Positions 39,924 through 49,933 of a stretch of DNA of 64,000 bases are shown here, one piece after another (positions within the stretch are counted from its first letter, which is position 1; each line of letters begins with the position of its first letter). The notes below the pieces were generated by a model, which saw only the letters and a list, made by a program, of their open reading frames with translations, had not been told where the DNA came from and did no database searches. A program made the translations under genes and the position numbers. The DNA lies in the NCBI RefSeq assembly GCF_005491425.1, contig NZ_CP028083.1, positions 1,078,001 through 1,142,000 on the forward strand, given 5' to 3'. Origin of the DNA: Lysinibacillus sp. SGAir0095 (GTDB lineage: Bacteria; Bacillota; Bacilli; Bacillales_A; Planococcaceae).

Positions 39924-40550
39924 TTATTTCCCGATTATCGTGTTATAAATGGGCATTAATGCTTCAAATGTTTCCTCTGTTAGTTGTAAAAATTGTTCCG
40001 ATGAAAGATTGATTGCTTCTTCACGAGAAATGTGAAGACCAACAAGAAACTCCCCTTTTTTTACATCTCTTAATCGAATTAATAATTCTTCAAGCTGTTC
40101 ATCACGCCCTGCTTTTAAGGAAATTGAGTCTTGTGACATATGATCACCAGAAAGTATAAAGGAGTCAGGTAACTTATCAAACAGCTCCATCGCATTTAAT
40201 AAGCGAGTTGCCATTTCAGATTTTTGCGGTGCTTCATAAATAATTGCCACAATGATGAATAAATGTGTATTCCAAAGACCAATTTGAAAATGAGGAAGAG
40301 ATTTATATCCACGCTTATAAGGAGCAAATGCAACCCATGAATCTTTAGGCGGATTAATTGTTCTTCTAGCATGCTTCGCAACATGTGGGAAGAATTCATC
40401 ACCTGTTTTAGCGCTAAAGTAACTTGAGAACATTTCACCTAATTCTTGGAACTTTGGGCGAACAATTGTAGTTAGAGCTTCCATTCGTTGTTCTAAACCA
40501 TCAATTTCGAAAACATCGAAGTCTTTGTTTGTCCATTTAATTTTGTTCAT
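39924..40550 (-). CDS. yktB: UPF0637 (DUF1054) protein YktB
   Basis: A 208-aa soluble protein beginning WTNKDFDVFEIDGLEQRM, with GLWNTHLFI in the centre. Length, sequence style and context match B. subtilis YktB of the DUF1054 family, whose function is unknown. The RBS is AGAGGTGG, with an ATG start. Confidence 0.88.
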   Translation of the reverse strand: MNKIKWTNKDFDVFEIDGLEQRMEALTTIVRPKFQELGEMFSSYFSAKTGDEFFPHVAKHARRTINPPKDSWVAFAPYKRGYKSLPHFQIGLWNTHLFIIVAIIYEAPQKSEMATRLLNAMELFDKLPDSFILSGDHMSQDSISLKAGRDEQLEELLIRLRDVKKGEFLVGLHISREEAINLSSEQFLQLTEETFEALMPIYNTIIGK

Positions 40551-40669
40551 TTATTTGTGCCACCTCTTTGATTTACATGTTTATTTTATCTGCTTTTTGG
40601 GAAAAATTTTGTAACAAACCATTTCATGAGACTAAAATTTTTATAAAAATGAAAGGGAAGTGATTTAAT

Positions 40670-40867
40670 ATGAAACAGATGATTAAAATTATACGTAAAG
40701 TTGATATTGAAAAGCAATATGAACAGGTTTTACGTCTAGAGCTTGATTATGAGCTTGCCTCCCTATATGCAGCAATGCAGGATAAGGATGAGAAAGAAAA
40801 GGAGAAAAGTAAAAAAAGACTGAAGGAAATACAGGATGAATTAGATGGTCTCCACGCGTATGTGTAA
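40670..40867 (+). CDS. ykzI: Small coiled-coil protein (YkzI-like)
   Basis: A 65-aa charged protein, mostly helical, with a Lys/Glu-rich stretch (KDEKEKEKSKKRLKEIQDELDGL) expected to form a short coiled coil. Its size and location between yktB and yktC correspond to B. subtilis ykzI. Its function is unknown. It has a good RBS (AAAGGGAAG). Confidence 0.65.
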   Translation: MKQMIKIIRKVDIEKQYEQVLRLELDYELASLYAAMQDKDEKEKEKSKKRLKEIQDELDGLHAYV

Positions 40868-41042
40868 CAATTTATTAATTTCTTAAAAATCACTTGCACT
40901 CATTTTGACTGCAAGTGATTTTTGTTATACTAGGAGATAAAGAATGAATTTTTTGAATTTAAAAGGATGCTCTTAGTTACTATGTAAGGAAGATTTTAAT
41001 GTAATATTTTATAGTAGATGAAAAGGGATAGGTGGGGGTTTA

Positions 41043-41834
41043 ATGGATTTACGTGATGTCGATCAGTTTGCCAAGGAAATAATTTTTGAAGCGGGAAAAA
41101 GAATAAGAGATGCTTTTTCTTATGATATTAAAGTAGAGACAAAAGCAGATGCGAATGATTTAGTTACTAATATTGACCGAGAGACTGAAATTTTTTTTAT
41201 TGATAAAATAAAAGAATTTAACCCTAGCCATAAAATATTAGGTGAAGAAGGAATGGGGGAAGGGATTGATTCCTTTGAGGGTTCAGTTTGGGTTATTGAC
41301 CCAATAGATGGGACCATGAATTTCGTAAAACAACACCGTCATTTTATGATTACAATTGGTTTTTTTGTTGACGGCGTAGGAAAACTTGGGTACATATTTG
41401 ATGTGATGAGAGAGGATTTGTTTTGTGCTATAGGAGGTGAAGGGGCATGGTATAATGACTCACCCTTAAGAAAGTTAAAACCTGTCCGCTTAGAAGAAGC
41501 TGTCATTGGAATTAATGCTAGCTGGGTTGCACCGAATAGACGAGTAAATCATGAGAAAATGATTGATTTAATTCGTACAGTTCGAGGAACACGCTCCTAT
41601 GGGTCGGCTGCCATGGAGATTGCCTTTGTGGTAAGTGGAAAATTAGATGCTTATATTTCGATGAGGCTATCACCATGGGATATTGGCGGCGGAACAATTA
41701 TAGCTAGGGAAGTCGGTGCAATTGCAACAAATTTAAAAGGAGAACCGTGTAATTTATTCACACAGGACACTTTTATTATCGCAAACCCATCCATTCACCA
41801 TGAAATCCTAACTAATTATATTGAAGAAAAATAA
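41043..41834 (+). CDS. yktC: Inositol monophosphatase family protein YktC
   Basis: A 263-aa Mg-dependent phosphatase. Metal site residues are visible: GEEGMGE (67-73), WVIDPIDGTMNF (83-94) and SPWDIGGG near residue 215. Family members hydrolyse inositol phosphates, fructose-1,6-bisphosphate or nucleotide-derived phosphates. B. subtilis YktC is the positional counterpart. It is followed by a terminator with AAAAGC arms. Confidence 0.9.
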   Translation: MDLRDVDQFAKEIIFEAGKRIRDAFSYDIKVETKADANDLVTNIDRETEIFFIDKIKEFNPSHKILGEEGMGEGIDSFEGSVWVIDPIDGTMNFVKQHRHFMITIGFFVDGVGKLGYIFDVMREDLFCAIGGEGAWYNDSPLRKLKPVRLEEAVIGINASWVAPNRRVNHEKMIDLIRTVRGTRSYGSAAMEIAFVVSGKLDAYISMRLSPWDIGGGTIIAREVGAIATNLKGEPCNLFTQDTFIIANPSIHHEILTNYIEEK

Positions 41835-41960
41835 AAAAGCGGTAGGAAGCAAATTCTCATTTGTTTTCTGCTTTTTTTTCGGATAGGGAAGCTTTTTATT
41901 TGGAAAGAATTTAAATTGCACTCATCGACCAGTGTCAATATTCAGATAGCGTTCATGTTT

Positions 41961-42023
41961 TTCATATGAAAAAAACACGAATTGTCGAAAAAATCATTCA
42001 ACAAATCGTGTTTTACATATGAA
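41961..42023 (-). terminator. Long inverted repeat terminating ylaF
   Basis: TTCATATGAAAAAAACACGA-ATTGT pairs imperfectly with ACAAATCGTGTTTTACATATGAA across 63 bases. On the minus strand the CGTGTTTTTTTC end supplies a U-tract. It is much longer than other terminators in the window. Confidence 0.65.
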
Positions 42024-42060
42024 TCAAACTAATTTCATGTGGCAGTCTATGTGTATAAGT

Positions 42061-42246
42061 TTATAATAGACCTTGTTCTCGGAATTTACGTTTCATCTTA
42101 AATCCGATGAACATAACAGCACATAATGCAACAAGACCTGCAATAGCTCCTAGGATTGTTTTTGCTGCAATTGCATATCCGATAGAAATCATCGATAACA
42201 TAGCAGCTACCGCAAAAATAAACATGACAGCTTTCGCCTTATTCAT
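42061..42246 (-). CDS. ylaF: Small membrane protein YlaF
   Basis: A 61-aa protein with two TM helices (~6-26 and ~29-48) and a basic tail (FKMKRKFREQGLL). The start at ATG 42246 follows AAGGAGGC. Longer in-frame starts lack an RBS. Size and position before typA match YlaF. Function unknown. Confidence 0.8.
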   Translation of the reverse strand: MNKAKAVMFIFAVAAMLSMISIGYAIAAKTILGAIAGLVALCAVMFIGFKMKRKFREQGLL

Positions 42247-42389
42247 GGAAATATGCCTCCTTAGTATGTATGTAAAATACAAATATCAATAATATTGTCG
42301 AATTGTAAAAAAACATGAAAAGACAATATGAACTTCTTGTGCTATAATAACACAGTTAATCATATGAAAAAAGAATATGGAGTGGAATA

Positions 42390-44234
42390 ATGACAAAGTT
42401 ACGCGAAGATATACGAAATATCGCAATTATCGCCCACGTTGACCATGGGAAAACAACATTAGTAGACCAATTGTTAAAGCAATCAGGTACTTTTCGTACA
42501 AATGAACATGTAGAAGAACGTGCAATGGATTCAAATGATATCGAACGTGAACGCGGGATTACGATCCTTGCTAAAAATACAGCTGTAAATTACGAGGGAA
42601 CAAGAATTAATATTCTTGATACTCCTGGACATGCCGATTTCGGTGGAGAAGTAGAACGTATCTTAAAAATGGTAGACGGCGTTTTACTAGTAGTTGATGC
42701 ATATGAAGGTTGTATGCCCCAAACTCGCTTTGTATTGAAAAAAGCATTAGAACAAAAATTAACACCAATCGTGGTAGTAAACAAAGTCGATAAAGATTCA
42801 GCGCGTCCTGATGAAGTAGTTGATGAAGTGGTAGACCTACTTATCGAATTAGGTGCCGACGAAGATCAATTAGAATTCCCAGTAGTATTTGCTTCAGGTG
42901 TAAATGGTACTGCTTCTCTTGACTCTGACCCAACAAAGCAAGAAGAAAACATGAAATGTTTATTTGAGTCAATTATTGAGCATATTCCTGCTCCAGTTGA
43001 TACAACTGAAGAACCATTACAATTCCAAGTAGCATTACTTGACTATAATGACTTCGTTGGACGTATCGGAATTGGACGTGTATTCCGTGGGAAAATCCAT
43101 GTTGGTCAACAAGTAGCCTTAATGAAACTTGATGGCACTGTGAAAAACTTCCGTGTAACAAAAATCTTTGGTTTCTTTGGTTTAAAACGTGAAGAAATTC
43201 AAGAGGCATACTCTGGTGATTTAATTGCCGTATCTGGTATGGAAGAAATCAATGTTGGTGAAACAGTTTGTCCAGTGGAACATCAAGAAGCGTTAACACC
43301 ATTACGTATCGATGAGCCTACATTACAAATGACTTTCTTAGTAAACAATTCTCCATTTGCTGGTCGTGAAGGAAAATGGATTACTTCAAGAAAAATTGAA
43401 GAACGTCTTCGTTCACAATTACAAACAGACGTATCTTTACGTGTAGAAGATACTGATTCTCCTGATGCTTGGATTGTTTCAGGCCGTGGTGAGCTTCACT
43501 TATCAATTCTAATCGAAAACATGCGTCGTGAAGGCTATGAATTACAAGTGTCTAAACCACAAGTAATCATCCGTGAGATTGATGGCGTGAAATGTGAACC
43601 GATTGAACGCGTACAAATCGATGTACCAGAAGATAGTGTTGGTTCTATTATCGAATCTTTGGGTAACCGTAAAGGTGAAATGTTAGATATGATTAATGAA
43701 GGAAACGGACAAGTTCGTTTAATCTTCATGGTTCCAGCTCGTGGATTAATCGGTTATACAACAGAGTTTATGTCTCTAACTAAAGGTTTCGGTATCATTA
43801 ACCATACTTTTGATTCTTATCAACCAGTTGTTGCTGGTCGTGTAGGTGGACGTCACCAAGGTGCACTTGTTTCTATGGAAACAGGTAAATCAACTACTTA
43901 TGGTATGATGCAAATTGAAGACCGTGGTACACTATTTGTTGAACCAGGTACAGAAATTTATGAAGGTATGATCGTTGGTGAAAACAACCGTGATAATGAT
44001 ATCACAGTTAATATTACAAAAATGAAACAAAAAACAAATGTACGTTCAGCAACAAAAGACGCGACGAACGTTATTAAACGTCCTCGTATTTTAACGCTTG
44101 AAGAAGCACTAGAATTCTTAGATGAAGATGAGTACTTAGAAGTAACACCTGAGTCTATTCGTTTACGTAAACAAATTCTAGACAAAAACGAACGTGAAAA
44201 ACAGGCGAAAAAGAAAAAATTCGCTGATCAATAA
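42390..44234 (+). CDS. typA: Translational GTPase TypA/BipA
   Basis: A 614-aa ribosome-associated GTPase of the EF-G superfamily, involved in 50S assembly and stress adaptation. G1 is AHVDHGKTT (15-23), then [13 protein letters not shown] and NKVDKD. The C-terminal BipA-specific domain follows (GLIGYTTEF and onward). It corresponds to B. subtilis ylaG. High similarity and complete length make this firm. Confidence 0.97.
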   Translation: MTKLREDIRNIAIIAHVDHGKTTLVDQLLKQSGTFRTNEHVEERAMDSNDIERERGITILAKNTAVNYEGTRINILDTPGHADFGGEVERILKMVDGVLLVVDAYEGCMPQTRFVLKKALEQKLTPIVVVNKVDKDSARPDEVVDEVVDLLIELGADEDQLEFPVVFASGVNGTASLDSDPTKQEENMKCLFESIIEHIPAPVDTTEEPLQFQVALLDYNDFVGRIGIGRVFRGKIHVGQQVALMKLDGTVKNFRVTKIFGFFGLKREEIQEAYSGDLIAVSGMEEINVGETVCPVEHQEALTPLRIDEPTLQMTFLVNNSPFAGREGKWITSRKIEERLRSQLQTDVSLRVEDTDSPDAWIVSGRGELHLSILIENMRREGYELQVSKPQVIIREIDGVKCEPIERVQIDVPEDSVGSIIESLGNRKGEMLDMINEGNGQVRLIFMVPARGLIGYTTEFMSLTKGFGIINHTFDSYQPVVAGRVGGRHQGALVSMETGKSTTYGMMQIEDRGTLFVEPGTEIYEGMIVGENNRDNDITVNITKMKQKTNVRSATKDATNVIKRPRILTLEEALEFLDEDEYLEVTPESIRLRKQILDKNEREKQAKKKKFADQ

Positions 44235-44281
44235 TCGTTTTTCGATTTTGTTTGCTGGCATTGTGAAAGGTGTTGTGTAAG

Positions 44282-44668
44282 TTGAACTTGTTTGGGACAC
44301 TAAATTATATTCAAGCATCCGCACCTGCCAATACAGGTGAAACAGCCTTTGTATTCGGACGTATGTCTGGTATCACCCGGTATCTATATGAAAATTTACC
44401 AAGCTATGCAGTTGCTGGATATATAACATTTTTTTTAATATTTATTTTATCTGCTATCGTTTATAAGCTAGGGTTTGCTAAAAATGATTTAAAATTAATT
44501 CAAAATATTATTATCTATATTTTCCTATTTATAGGATGTATCGTATTAACGTTTTTAGCACTTTTCTTACCGATGATCGAAGGTTTAATTGTGGCAGCAT
44601 TAATCTTGATTCTTTACAAAACACGTTTATGGCGTGAAAAACGAGAAGAAAAAAGAGCTGCATCATAA
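44282..44668 (+). CDS. ylaH: Membrane protein YlaH
   Basis: A 128-aa protein with three TM helices (~44-64, 78-95 and 97-115). YKLGFAK and FLPMIEGLIVAALILILYK match YlaH, which follows typA in B. subtilis. The start was set at TTG 44282, nine bases after AAAGGTG. GTG and TTG codons upstream overlap the RBS. Function unknown. Confidence 0.82.
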   Translation: MNLFGTLNYIQASAPANTGETAFVFGRMSGITRYLYENLPSYAVAGYITFFLIFILSAIVYKLGFAKNDLKLIQNIIIYIFLFIGCIVLTFLALFLPMIEGLIVAALILILYKTRLWREKREEKRAAS

Positions 44669-44686
44669 TAATATGTTTTATAAATA

Positions 44687-44738
44687 AGAGGATGACTCAA
44701 GTGGTTGAATGATAACTGCTGGGTTCATCCTCTTTTTA
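44687..44738 (+). terminator. Terminator of typA-ylaH
   Basis: The 9-bp perfect repeat AGAGGATGA / TCATCCTCT (44687-44695 / 44725-44733) followed by TTTTAT. Confidence 0.8.
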
Positions 44739-44837
44739 TATTCGAGCAATTGCAAAACTCCTAGGTATTCACACATTTTTCCTATAAAGCATAATCTACT
44801 CTTGATAAACAAGTACCTTTTAGGGGAGGTTGGAGCA

Positions 44838-45836
44838 TTGAAAAAATGGGTGAAGTCTAGTCTTTTGGTTGTAATAACAAGTATGATGGTTCTTCTCATT
44901 GCAGCATGTAATGATTCAGAGGAGCTTCAAACGGTTAAAGTTGGTGAAGTTACTCGCTCCATTTTCTACGCACCTCAATATGTAGCTATTACCCAGGGCT
45001 TCTTTGAAGAAGAGGGGTTAGATATAGAATTATCTACAGTCGCTGGAGGAGACAAGACGATGACTGCTTTGTTATCCGGTGGTATTGATATTGCTCTTGT
45101 CGGTTCGGAAACGTCAATTTATGTGTCTGCACAAGGTGCAAATGATCCGATTAAAAACTTTGCGCAGTTAACACAGACCGATGGCACATTTTTAGTAGCA
45201 CGCGAAGAAATTGAAGATTTTTCATGGGATATGTTAAAAGGGTCCACATTCCTTGGTCAGCGTAAAGGTGGAATGCCTCAAATGGCTGGAGAGTTTGTGT
45301 TGAAGAAACACGGTATTGACCCTCAAGCGGATTTAGAGTTAATACAAAATATTGACTTTGCTAATATTTCTACGGCTTTTGCGTCTGGAACAGGCGATTT
45401 TGTTCAATTATTCGAGCCAACTGCTAGTGTTTTTGAGCAAGAGGGACTTGGACACATCGTTGCTTCATTTGGTACGGAGTCGGGACACTTACCATATACA
45501 GTATTTATGGCTAAGGAAAGTTTTATGAAAGAAGATTCGGAAACAATTGAGAAATTTACAAGAGCATTGAAGAAAGCACAGGATTTTGTTTACGAAGCAT
45601 CAGCAACAGAGGTGGCAGAAGCGATCCATCCATTCTTTGAGGATACAGATGTGGAATTGATTGCAACTGTAGTTGAACGATATCGTGAACAAGAATCATT
45701 TGCAAAAGACCCAATCTTGGATGAAGATGAGTGGAATAACCTACAAGATATAATGGATGAAGCTGGCGAATTACCAAAGCGTATGGATTATAACGAATTA
45801 GTAGATACGACGTTTGCGGAGAAGGTTTTGGAGTAA
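44838..45836 (+). CDS. ABC transporter substrate-binding lipoprotein (SsuA/TauA/ThiY type)
   Basis: A 332-aa lipoprotein: a signal peptide ending in VLLIAAC, then an NMT1/SsuA-like fold (EVTRSIFYAPQYVAITQGFFEEEGL, DIALVGSETSIYV). This group binds nitrate, sulfonates, taurine or HMP/thiamin precursors. The exact ligand cannot be told and no riboswitch is seen upstream. The start is TTG 44838, after AGGGGAGG. The stop TAA abuts the ATPase ATG directly. Confidence 0.85.
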   Translation: MKKWVKSSLLVVITSMMVLLIAACNDSEELQTVKVGEVTRSIFYAPQYVAITQGFFEEEGLDIELSTVAGGDKTMTALLSGGIDIALVGSETSIYVSAQGANDPIKNFAQLTQTDGTFLVAREEIEDFSWDMLKGSTFLGQRKGGMPQMAGEFVLKKHGIDPQADLELIQNIDFANISTAFASGTGDFVQLFEPTASVFEQEGLGHIVASFGTESGHLPYTVFMAKESFMKEDSETIEKFTRALKKAQDFVYEASATEVAEAIHPFFEDTDVELIATVVERYREQESFAKDPILDEDEWNNLQDIMDEAGELPKRMDYNELVDTTFAEKVLE

Positions 45837-46604
45837 ATGTCCTTTCTAAGTGTCAGCAACATCCACCATACGTATTTTTCCAAAGAGGCTGCATCTGAGG
45901 CATTACATGATATCAACCTTACAATAAATAAAGGGGAGTTCGTCTCCTTTATCGGTCCTAGTGGCTGTGGAAAAACGACTCTTCTCTCGATTATTGCGGG
46001 TCTTTTTGAACCCACTTCCGGTTCTGTTAAAATTGAAAATCAAGAAGTATATGGAAATAGTAATTTGTCAATTGGCTATATGCTGCAGCAGGATTATCTT
46101 TTCCCTTGGAAAACAATTGAGGAGAATATCACTCTTGGACTGAAGCTGCTAAAAGATGAAAAACAAAAATACGGAAATGTAGCCTCCAGTCTTTTAAGAG
46201 ATGTAGGGTTACCGCCTGTAGAGAAAAAGTATCCGAGGGAATTATCCGGCGGGATGCGGCAAAGAGTGGCATTAGCTAGAACTCTTGCAGTAGATCCGAA
46301 AATTCTTCTACTGGATGAACCATTTTCAGCGCTTGATTACCAATCGAAATTAAAGCTGGAAGATTTAGTTTTCAGCAAATTAAAAGAATATGAAAAAACT
46401 GCGGTACTGGTTACACATGATATTGGTGAAGCCATTGCCATGAGTGACCGGATATTCCTTTTTTCTGCACGTCCAGGTAGACTTCATCAAACCTTTGAGG
46501 TACCAGAGGAATTAAGAACTTTGATTCCTTTTGAAGCAAGAGCGCATTCAAGCTATTCCGACCTTTTCCAGACGATATGGAAGGAGCTGGAAAGTCTTGA
46601 ATAA
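45837..46604 (+). CDS. ABC transporter ATPase (SsuB/TauB type)
   Basis: A 255-aa ATPase with Walker [10 protein letters not shown], signature [14 protein letters not shown], Walker B ILLLDEP, and the switch [15 protein letters not shown] typical of nitrate/sulfonate/taurine importers. It begins on the base after the binding-protein stop codon and overlaps the permease start. Confidence 0.9.
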   Translation: MSFLSVSNIHHTYFSKEAASEALHDINLTINKGEFVSFIGPSGCGKTTLLSIIAGLFEPTSGSVKIENQEVYGNSNLSIGYMLQQDYLFPWKTIEENITLGLKLLKDEKQKYGNVASSLLRDVGLPPVEKKYPRELSGGMRQRVALARTLAVDPKILLLDEPFSALDYQSKLKLEDLVFSKLKEYEKTAVLVTHDIGEAIAMSDRIFLFSARPGRLHQTFEVPEELRTLIPFEARAHSSYSDLFQTIWKELESLE

Positions 46605-47391
46605 TACAAAACTACATGAACAATTTCTGCTATCACTGAGAAAAGAAAAAAGATGGGTACGATTTTACCAATTATTAATTCTCATCACATTCTTTGGATT
46701 GTGGGAAATCGCTTCTCGTTTAAGATGGGTCGATCCATTAATCTTTAGTTCACCTTCCAAAGTAACGAACTTACTTATTGACAAGATTGCAGATGGTTCT
46801 ATTTTGGTGCATATCAGCTATACATTATTTGAAACGGTACTTGGGTTTATCATAGGTACTTTACTAGGTACAATATTGGCAGCAATTCTATGGTGGTCAC
46901 CTTTTTTATCTAAGGTGCTAGATCCATATTTAGTCATATTAAATTCTATGCCAAAAGTTGCTCTTGGACCAATTCTTATTGTGGCAATGGGACCTGGAAT
47001 GAGCTCGATAATTACAATGGGGGCAATCATTTCGGTAATCATTTCTACAATAGTTATCTATACGTCCTTTCGTAATGTTGATGCCAATTATCTAAAAGTA
47101 ATGCAAACCTTTAATGCGACCAGATCTCAAATGTTCAAGGAAGCCATCTTACCTTCGTCGTTCCCAACGATCATCTCCACTTTGAAAGTAAATGTTGGAT
47201 TATCGTGGGTTGGGGTTATTGTCGGTGAGTTCTTAGTATCATCGAAAGGACTGGGTTACTTAATCATTTATGGCTTCCAAGTATTTAACTTTAACCTTGT
47301 TCTTATGTCTCTGCTCATCATCGCTGTATTTGCAACAATTATGTACCAGCTGGTTGAATTGCTAGAAAAAAAGCTTATAAAAAGTGAATAA
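46597..47391 (+). CDS. ABC transporter permease (SsuC/TauC type)
   Basis: A 264-aa permease with about six TM helices and a BPD-type EAA loop ([20 protein letters not shown]). The TTG start at 46597 lies ten bases after AAGGAG within the ATPase gene, giving an eight-base overlap. It completes a three-gene importer inserted between ylaH and ylaI. Confidence 0.88.
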   Translation: MNNTKLHEQFLLSLRKEKRWVRFYQLLILITFFGLWEIASRLRWVDPLIFSSPSKVTNLLIDKIADGSILVHISYTLFETVLGFIIGTLLGTILAAILWWSPFLSKVLDPYLVILNSMPKVALGPILIVAMGPGMSSIITMGAIISVIISTIVIYTSFRNVDANYLKVMQTFNATRSQMFKEAILPSSFPTIISTLKVNVGLSWVGVIVGEFLVSSKGLGYLIIYGFQVFNFNLVLMSLLIIAVFATIMYQLVELLEKKLIKSE

Positions 47392-47395
47392 AAGA

Positions 47396-47435
47396 AAAAA
47401 ATCCTTGAACATTTTGGTTCAAGGATTTTGGGTTT
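47396..47435. terminator. Terminator between the ABC permease and ylaI
   Basis: AAAATCCTTGAAC / GTTCAAGGATTTT, a 13-bp perfect stem, followed by GGGTTTTT. It serves both converging genes. Confidence 0.85.
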
Positions 47436-47438
47436 TTA

Positions 47439-47642
47439 TTAGAACTCCTCATCGACTGGGGATGAAGTACGGAAGAATCTAAAGTTTCCAGTTGCTAATC
47501 TTTTTTCGGTATTTATGGCAATTCGATCATAACATTCCGGACACGTATAAGTGTGAATCGGTCGATTACGTAATTTCTTTGCTAAAGGTACGTCATCATC
47601 AAGCTCATTGATTGAATCACAAATCACACATTTGACTCGCAT
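47439..47642 (-). CDS. ylaI: Zinc-ribbon protein YlaI (DUF2197)
   Basis: A 67-aa protein with CVIC (5-8) and CPEC (34-37), two CxxC knuckles forming a probable zinc ribbon. Sequence and length match YlaI. Function unknown. The gene is 16 bases downstream of the next gene on the same strand. Confidence 0.85.
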   Translation of the reverse strand: MRVKCVICDSINELDDDVPLAKKLRNRPIHTYTCPECYDRIAINTEKRLATGNFRFFRTSSPVDEEF

Positions 47643-47658
47643 TTACATTGGCCTCCCA

Positions 47659-48159
47659 TTAGTCAACTCGAATAGCTGCAATATTTTTAATAGGGTTGTC
47701 AACGTTTGATCCATCAGCAAATAAAAGGTGTACAGGACCACCCTCTGCAATTGGTTTACCGTCCTGACTGTATTTAAAAATAATTGTATTTGCTTCTTTG
47801 ATGGAAAAAGCTACTTCTTGACCATCCGCTAATTCGAATACAACTTGCTTTGCATGTTCTTCAATTTCAGCATTTTTTAAGAAATGTTTTATTTCCATTC
47901 CAAATGTACCAGTTTTCATTCCTTGACGGTCGAACTTTCTTTCTGTTTTTAATGTTGGAGGAAAAGTAGCACCTTCCATAATTTCCCGAGACCAATGTCT
48001 ACCTGTATTTAGAAGATATTTTAAATCTTCATCTTCAACTTCTTGTTTTTCCAAGAAAAAAGTTTTTAAATCTATTCGACGATCATCAAAGATCCAAACA
48101 GTTGGATCTAAAGTAATTTTATATTTAACTGCACCTTTAACTGGTATAATACTTTCCAT
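47659..48159 (-). CDS. Conserved hypothetical protein in the YlaL position
   Basis: A 166-aa soluble acidic protein, not confidently recognised. It has RIDLKTFF near residue 28, YLLNTGRHWSREIMEGATFPP in the middle and a beta-rich C-terminus ending NPIKNIAAIRVD. It sits where B. subtilis carries ylaL, of similar length, and is probably its counterpart. It is co-oriented with ylaI and likely co-transcribed. No catalytic motif is evident. Confidence 0.6.
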   Translation of the reverse strand: MESIIPVKGAVKYKITLDPTVWIFDDRRIDLKTFFLEKQEVEDEDLKYLLNTGRHWSREIMEGATFPPTLKTERKFDRQGMKTGTFGMEIKHFLKNAEIEEHAKQVVFELADGQEVAFSIKEANTIIFKYSQDGKPIAEGGPVHLLFADGSNVDNPIKNIAAIRVD

Positions 48160-48334
48160 TTAAAAAGCCCCCTAAATCTATATATCCATATTAGTATAAC
48201 GCTACTTATAGGAAATAATAAAGAAATATAAATCAAAATTACCTTTTCATATGTAGACACTTGCAATTTTAGCAGCTAAAAGATAAACTTTAATAAGATA
48301 GAATAGAAGAAATTCAAATGATGGGGGCGTCCTC

Positions 48335-48616
48335 ATGGATACGAAATCACAAGCTTCCTACCAGGAACAAGCTTTGGAATTACTGCTAAATGACGCAGAT
48401 AAAATTGCACGTTTAATAAAAGTTCAAATGGATCATTTAACAATGCCATCATGTCCTTTATATGAAGAAGTTCTAGATACTCAAATGTTTGGCTTATCAC
48501 GGGAGATTGATTTTGCTGTAAAGCTAGGATTAATTGATCGTGAACGAGGAAAAGAAATTCTAGATACATTAGAAAAAGAACTTTCCTTGTTACATGAAGC
48601 ATATACAAACAAATAA
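48335..48616 (+). CDS. ylaN: UPF0358 protein YlaN
   Basis: A 93-aa helical protein with the diagnostic stretch [20 protein letters not shown] followed by [15 protein letters not shown]. YlaN is essential in B. subtilis under standard conditions and has been linked to iron homeostasis through Fur. It is a single gene with a terminator. Confidence 0.93.
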   Translation: MDTKSQASYQEQALELLLNDADKIARLIKVQMDHLTMPSCPLYEEVLDTQMFGLSREIDFAVKLGLIDRERGKEILDTLEKELSLLHEAYTNK

Positions 48617-48620
48617 TTTA

Positions 48621-48656
48621 AAACTCAAACGCATTTTGGCGATTTGAGTTTTTTTT
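48621..48656 (+). terminator. ylaN terminator
   Basis: AAACTCAAA / TTTGAGTTT (48621-48629 / 48643-48651) followed by TTTTTAC. Confidence 0.8.
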
Positions 48657-48751
48657 ACAGATAAGTTTATCTGCAAAAGGGAAACGAAGGCTTATCCGCG
48701 AATAAGGGTAATGCGTGACTTTAGGTTTCCGACAAAGATGGGGAATTGAAA

Positions 48752-49921
48752 ATGAAAAAATATCTAAATTACTATGTGAGGAATTTTGATTATCCTTTAT
48801 TCTTTACCTATTTATTTTTATGTCTATTTGGACTTGTTATGATTTATAGTTCGAGCATTATGGTCAGTATAGTCGAAGAAGATGGAACACCTACATACTA
48901 CTACCGGAAGCAATTATTAAACTTGGTCATTGCTGCTTTTGCATTTATCGTAGGTGCATTTTTCCCATATAAGCACTTCAGCAGTAAAAGAATCATGCAA
49001 ATATTGTTATTTATCACATTCATTTTACTATTTTGGGTTAAGATTGATGGAATAGAGGCAGGGGGGGCAAAAAGTTGGATTAGTTTATTTGGGCTCATGA
49101 ACTTCCAACCTTCCGAATTTGCTAAACTATTTATAATCTTATATTTTGCTGGTGCCTTTTATAGAAAAAGTTTAAATAATCCAATGGAAAATTTAGAGCC
49201 AAACAATATTGTTTATCCAATTCTCGTTTGGCTGGCCATAATCTTGTTTGTTGGTACAGAAACAGATTTAGGTGCCGTATTAATCTTATCGGGTATTGCG
49301 GTAGCAGTAGTTGCTGCTAGCGGTATTCAATTTAAAAAGTTTATCAAGTTTTTCACAGTGTTAATAGGTTTCGGTTCTGCCCTTATAGGCCTAATAATAC
49401 TAGTGAAAGGTAACGAAATCCTTACAGATAACCGAATTGGCCGTATTCAATCATTTTTAAACCCTTTTGAATATGAAAGCGGCTCCAGTTATCAGGTGAT
49501 TAATGGATATATAGCAATAGGTTCCGGTGGTTTAGAGGGGGTTGGTTTAGGTCAATCCATTCAAAAACTCGGCTTTTTACCTGAGCCACAAACCGATTTC
49601 ATCATGGCAATCATCGCAGAAGAGCTAGGAATATTAGGTGTAATTATTGTATTAGGTGGTTTAGGCTTTATCATCTTTAGAGCGCTAACAATTGCTCTGA
49701 AAACTAGGGATCCACTTGCTAGAATGATAGCAGCGGGGATTGGTAGTTGGATCGCTGTTCAATCTTTTGTTAACCTTGGGGGATTATCGGGACTTATCCC
49801 GTTAACCGGTGTTACGTTACCATTTATCAGTTATGGCGGAACATCTATATTATTATTATCTTTTGCAATGGGAGTATTAGTGAATGTTTCCATGTATGTC
49901 AAGTTGGAAAAGAAGTTATAA
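48752..49921 (+). CDS. ftsW: Cell-division SEDS protein FtsW
   Basis: A 389-aa SEDS glycosyltransferase with ten predicted TM helices that polymerises septal peptidoglycan. The family motifs are NFQPSEFAKL, a GxGGLEGVGLGQS loop before LPEPQTDFIMAIIAEELG, and the C-terminal GLIPLTGVTLPFISYGG. It is placed directly before pycA as in B. subtilis. ATG 48752 lies seven bases after GGGGA. Confidence 0.93.
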   Translation: MKKYLNYYVRNFDYPLFFTYLFLCLFGLVMIYSSSIMVSIVEEDGTPTYYYRKQLLNLVIAAFAFIVGAFFPYKHFSSKRIMQILLFITFILLFWVKIDGIEAGGAKSWISLFGLMNFQPSEFAKLFIILYFAGAFYRKSLNNPMENLEPNNIVYPILVWLAIILFVGTETDLGAVLILSGIAVAVVAASGIQFKKFIKFFTVLIGFGSALIGLIILVKGNEILTDNRIGRIQSFLNPFEYESGSSYQVINGYIAIGSGGLEGVGLGQSIQKLGFLPEPQTDFIMAIIAEELGILGVIIVLGGLGFIIFRALTIALKTRDPLARMIAAGIGSWIAVQSFVNLGGLSGLIPLTGVTLPFISYGGTSILLLSFAMGVLVNVSMYVKLEKKL

Positions 49922-49933
49922 GGGGGAATCGTT

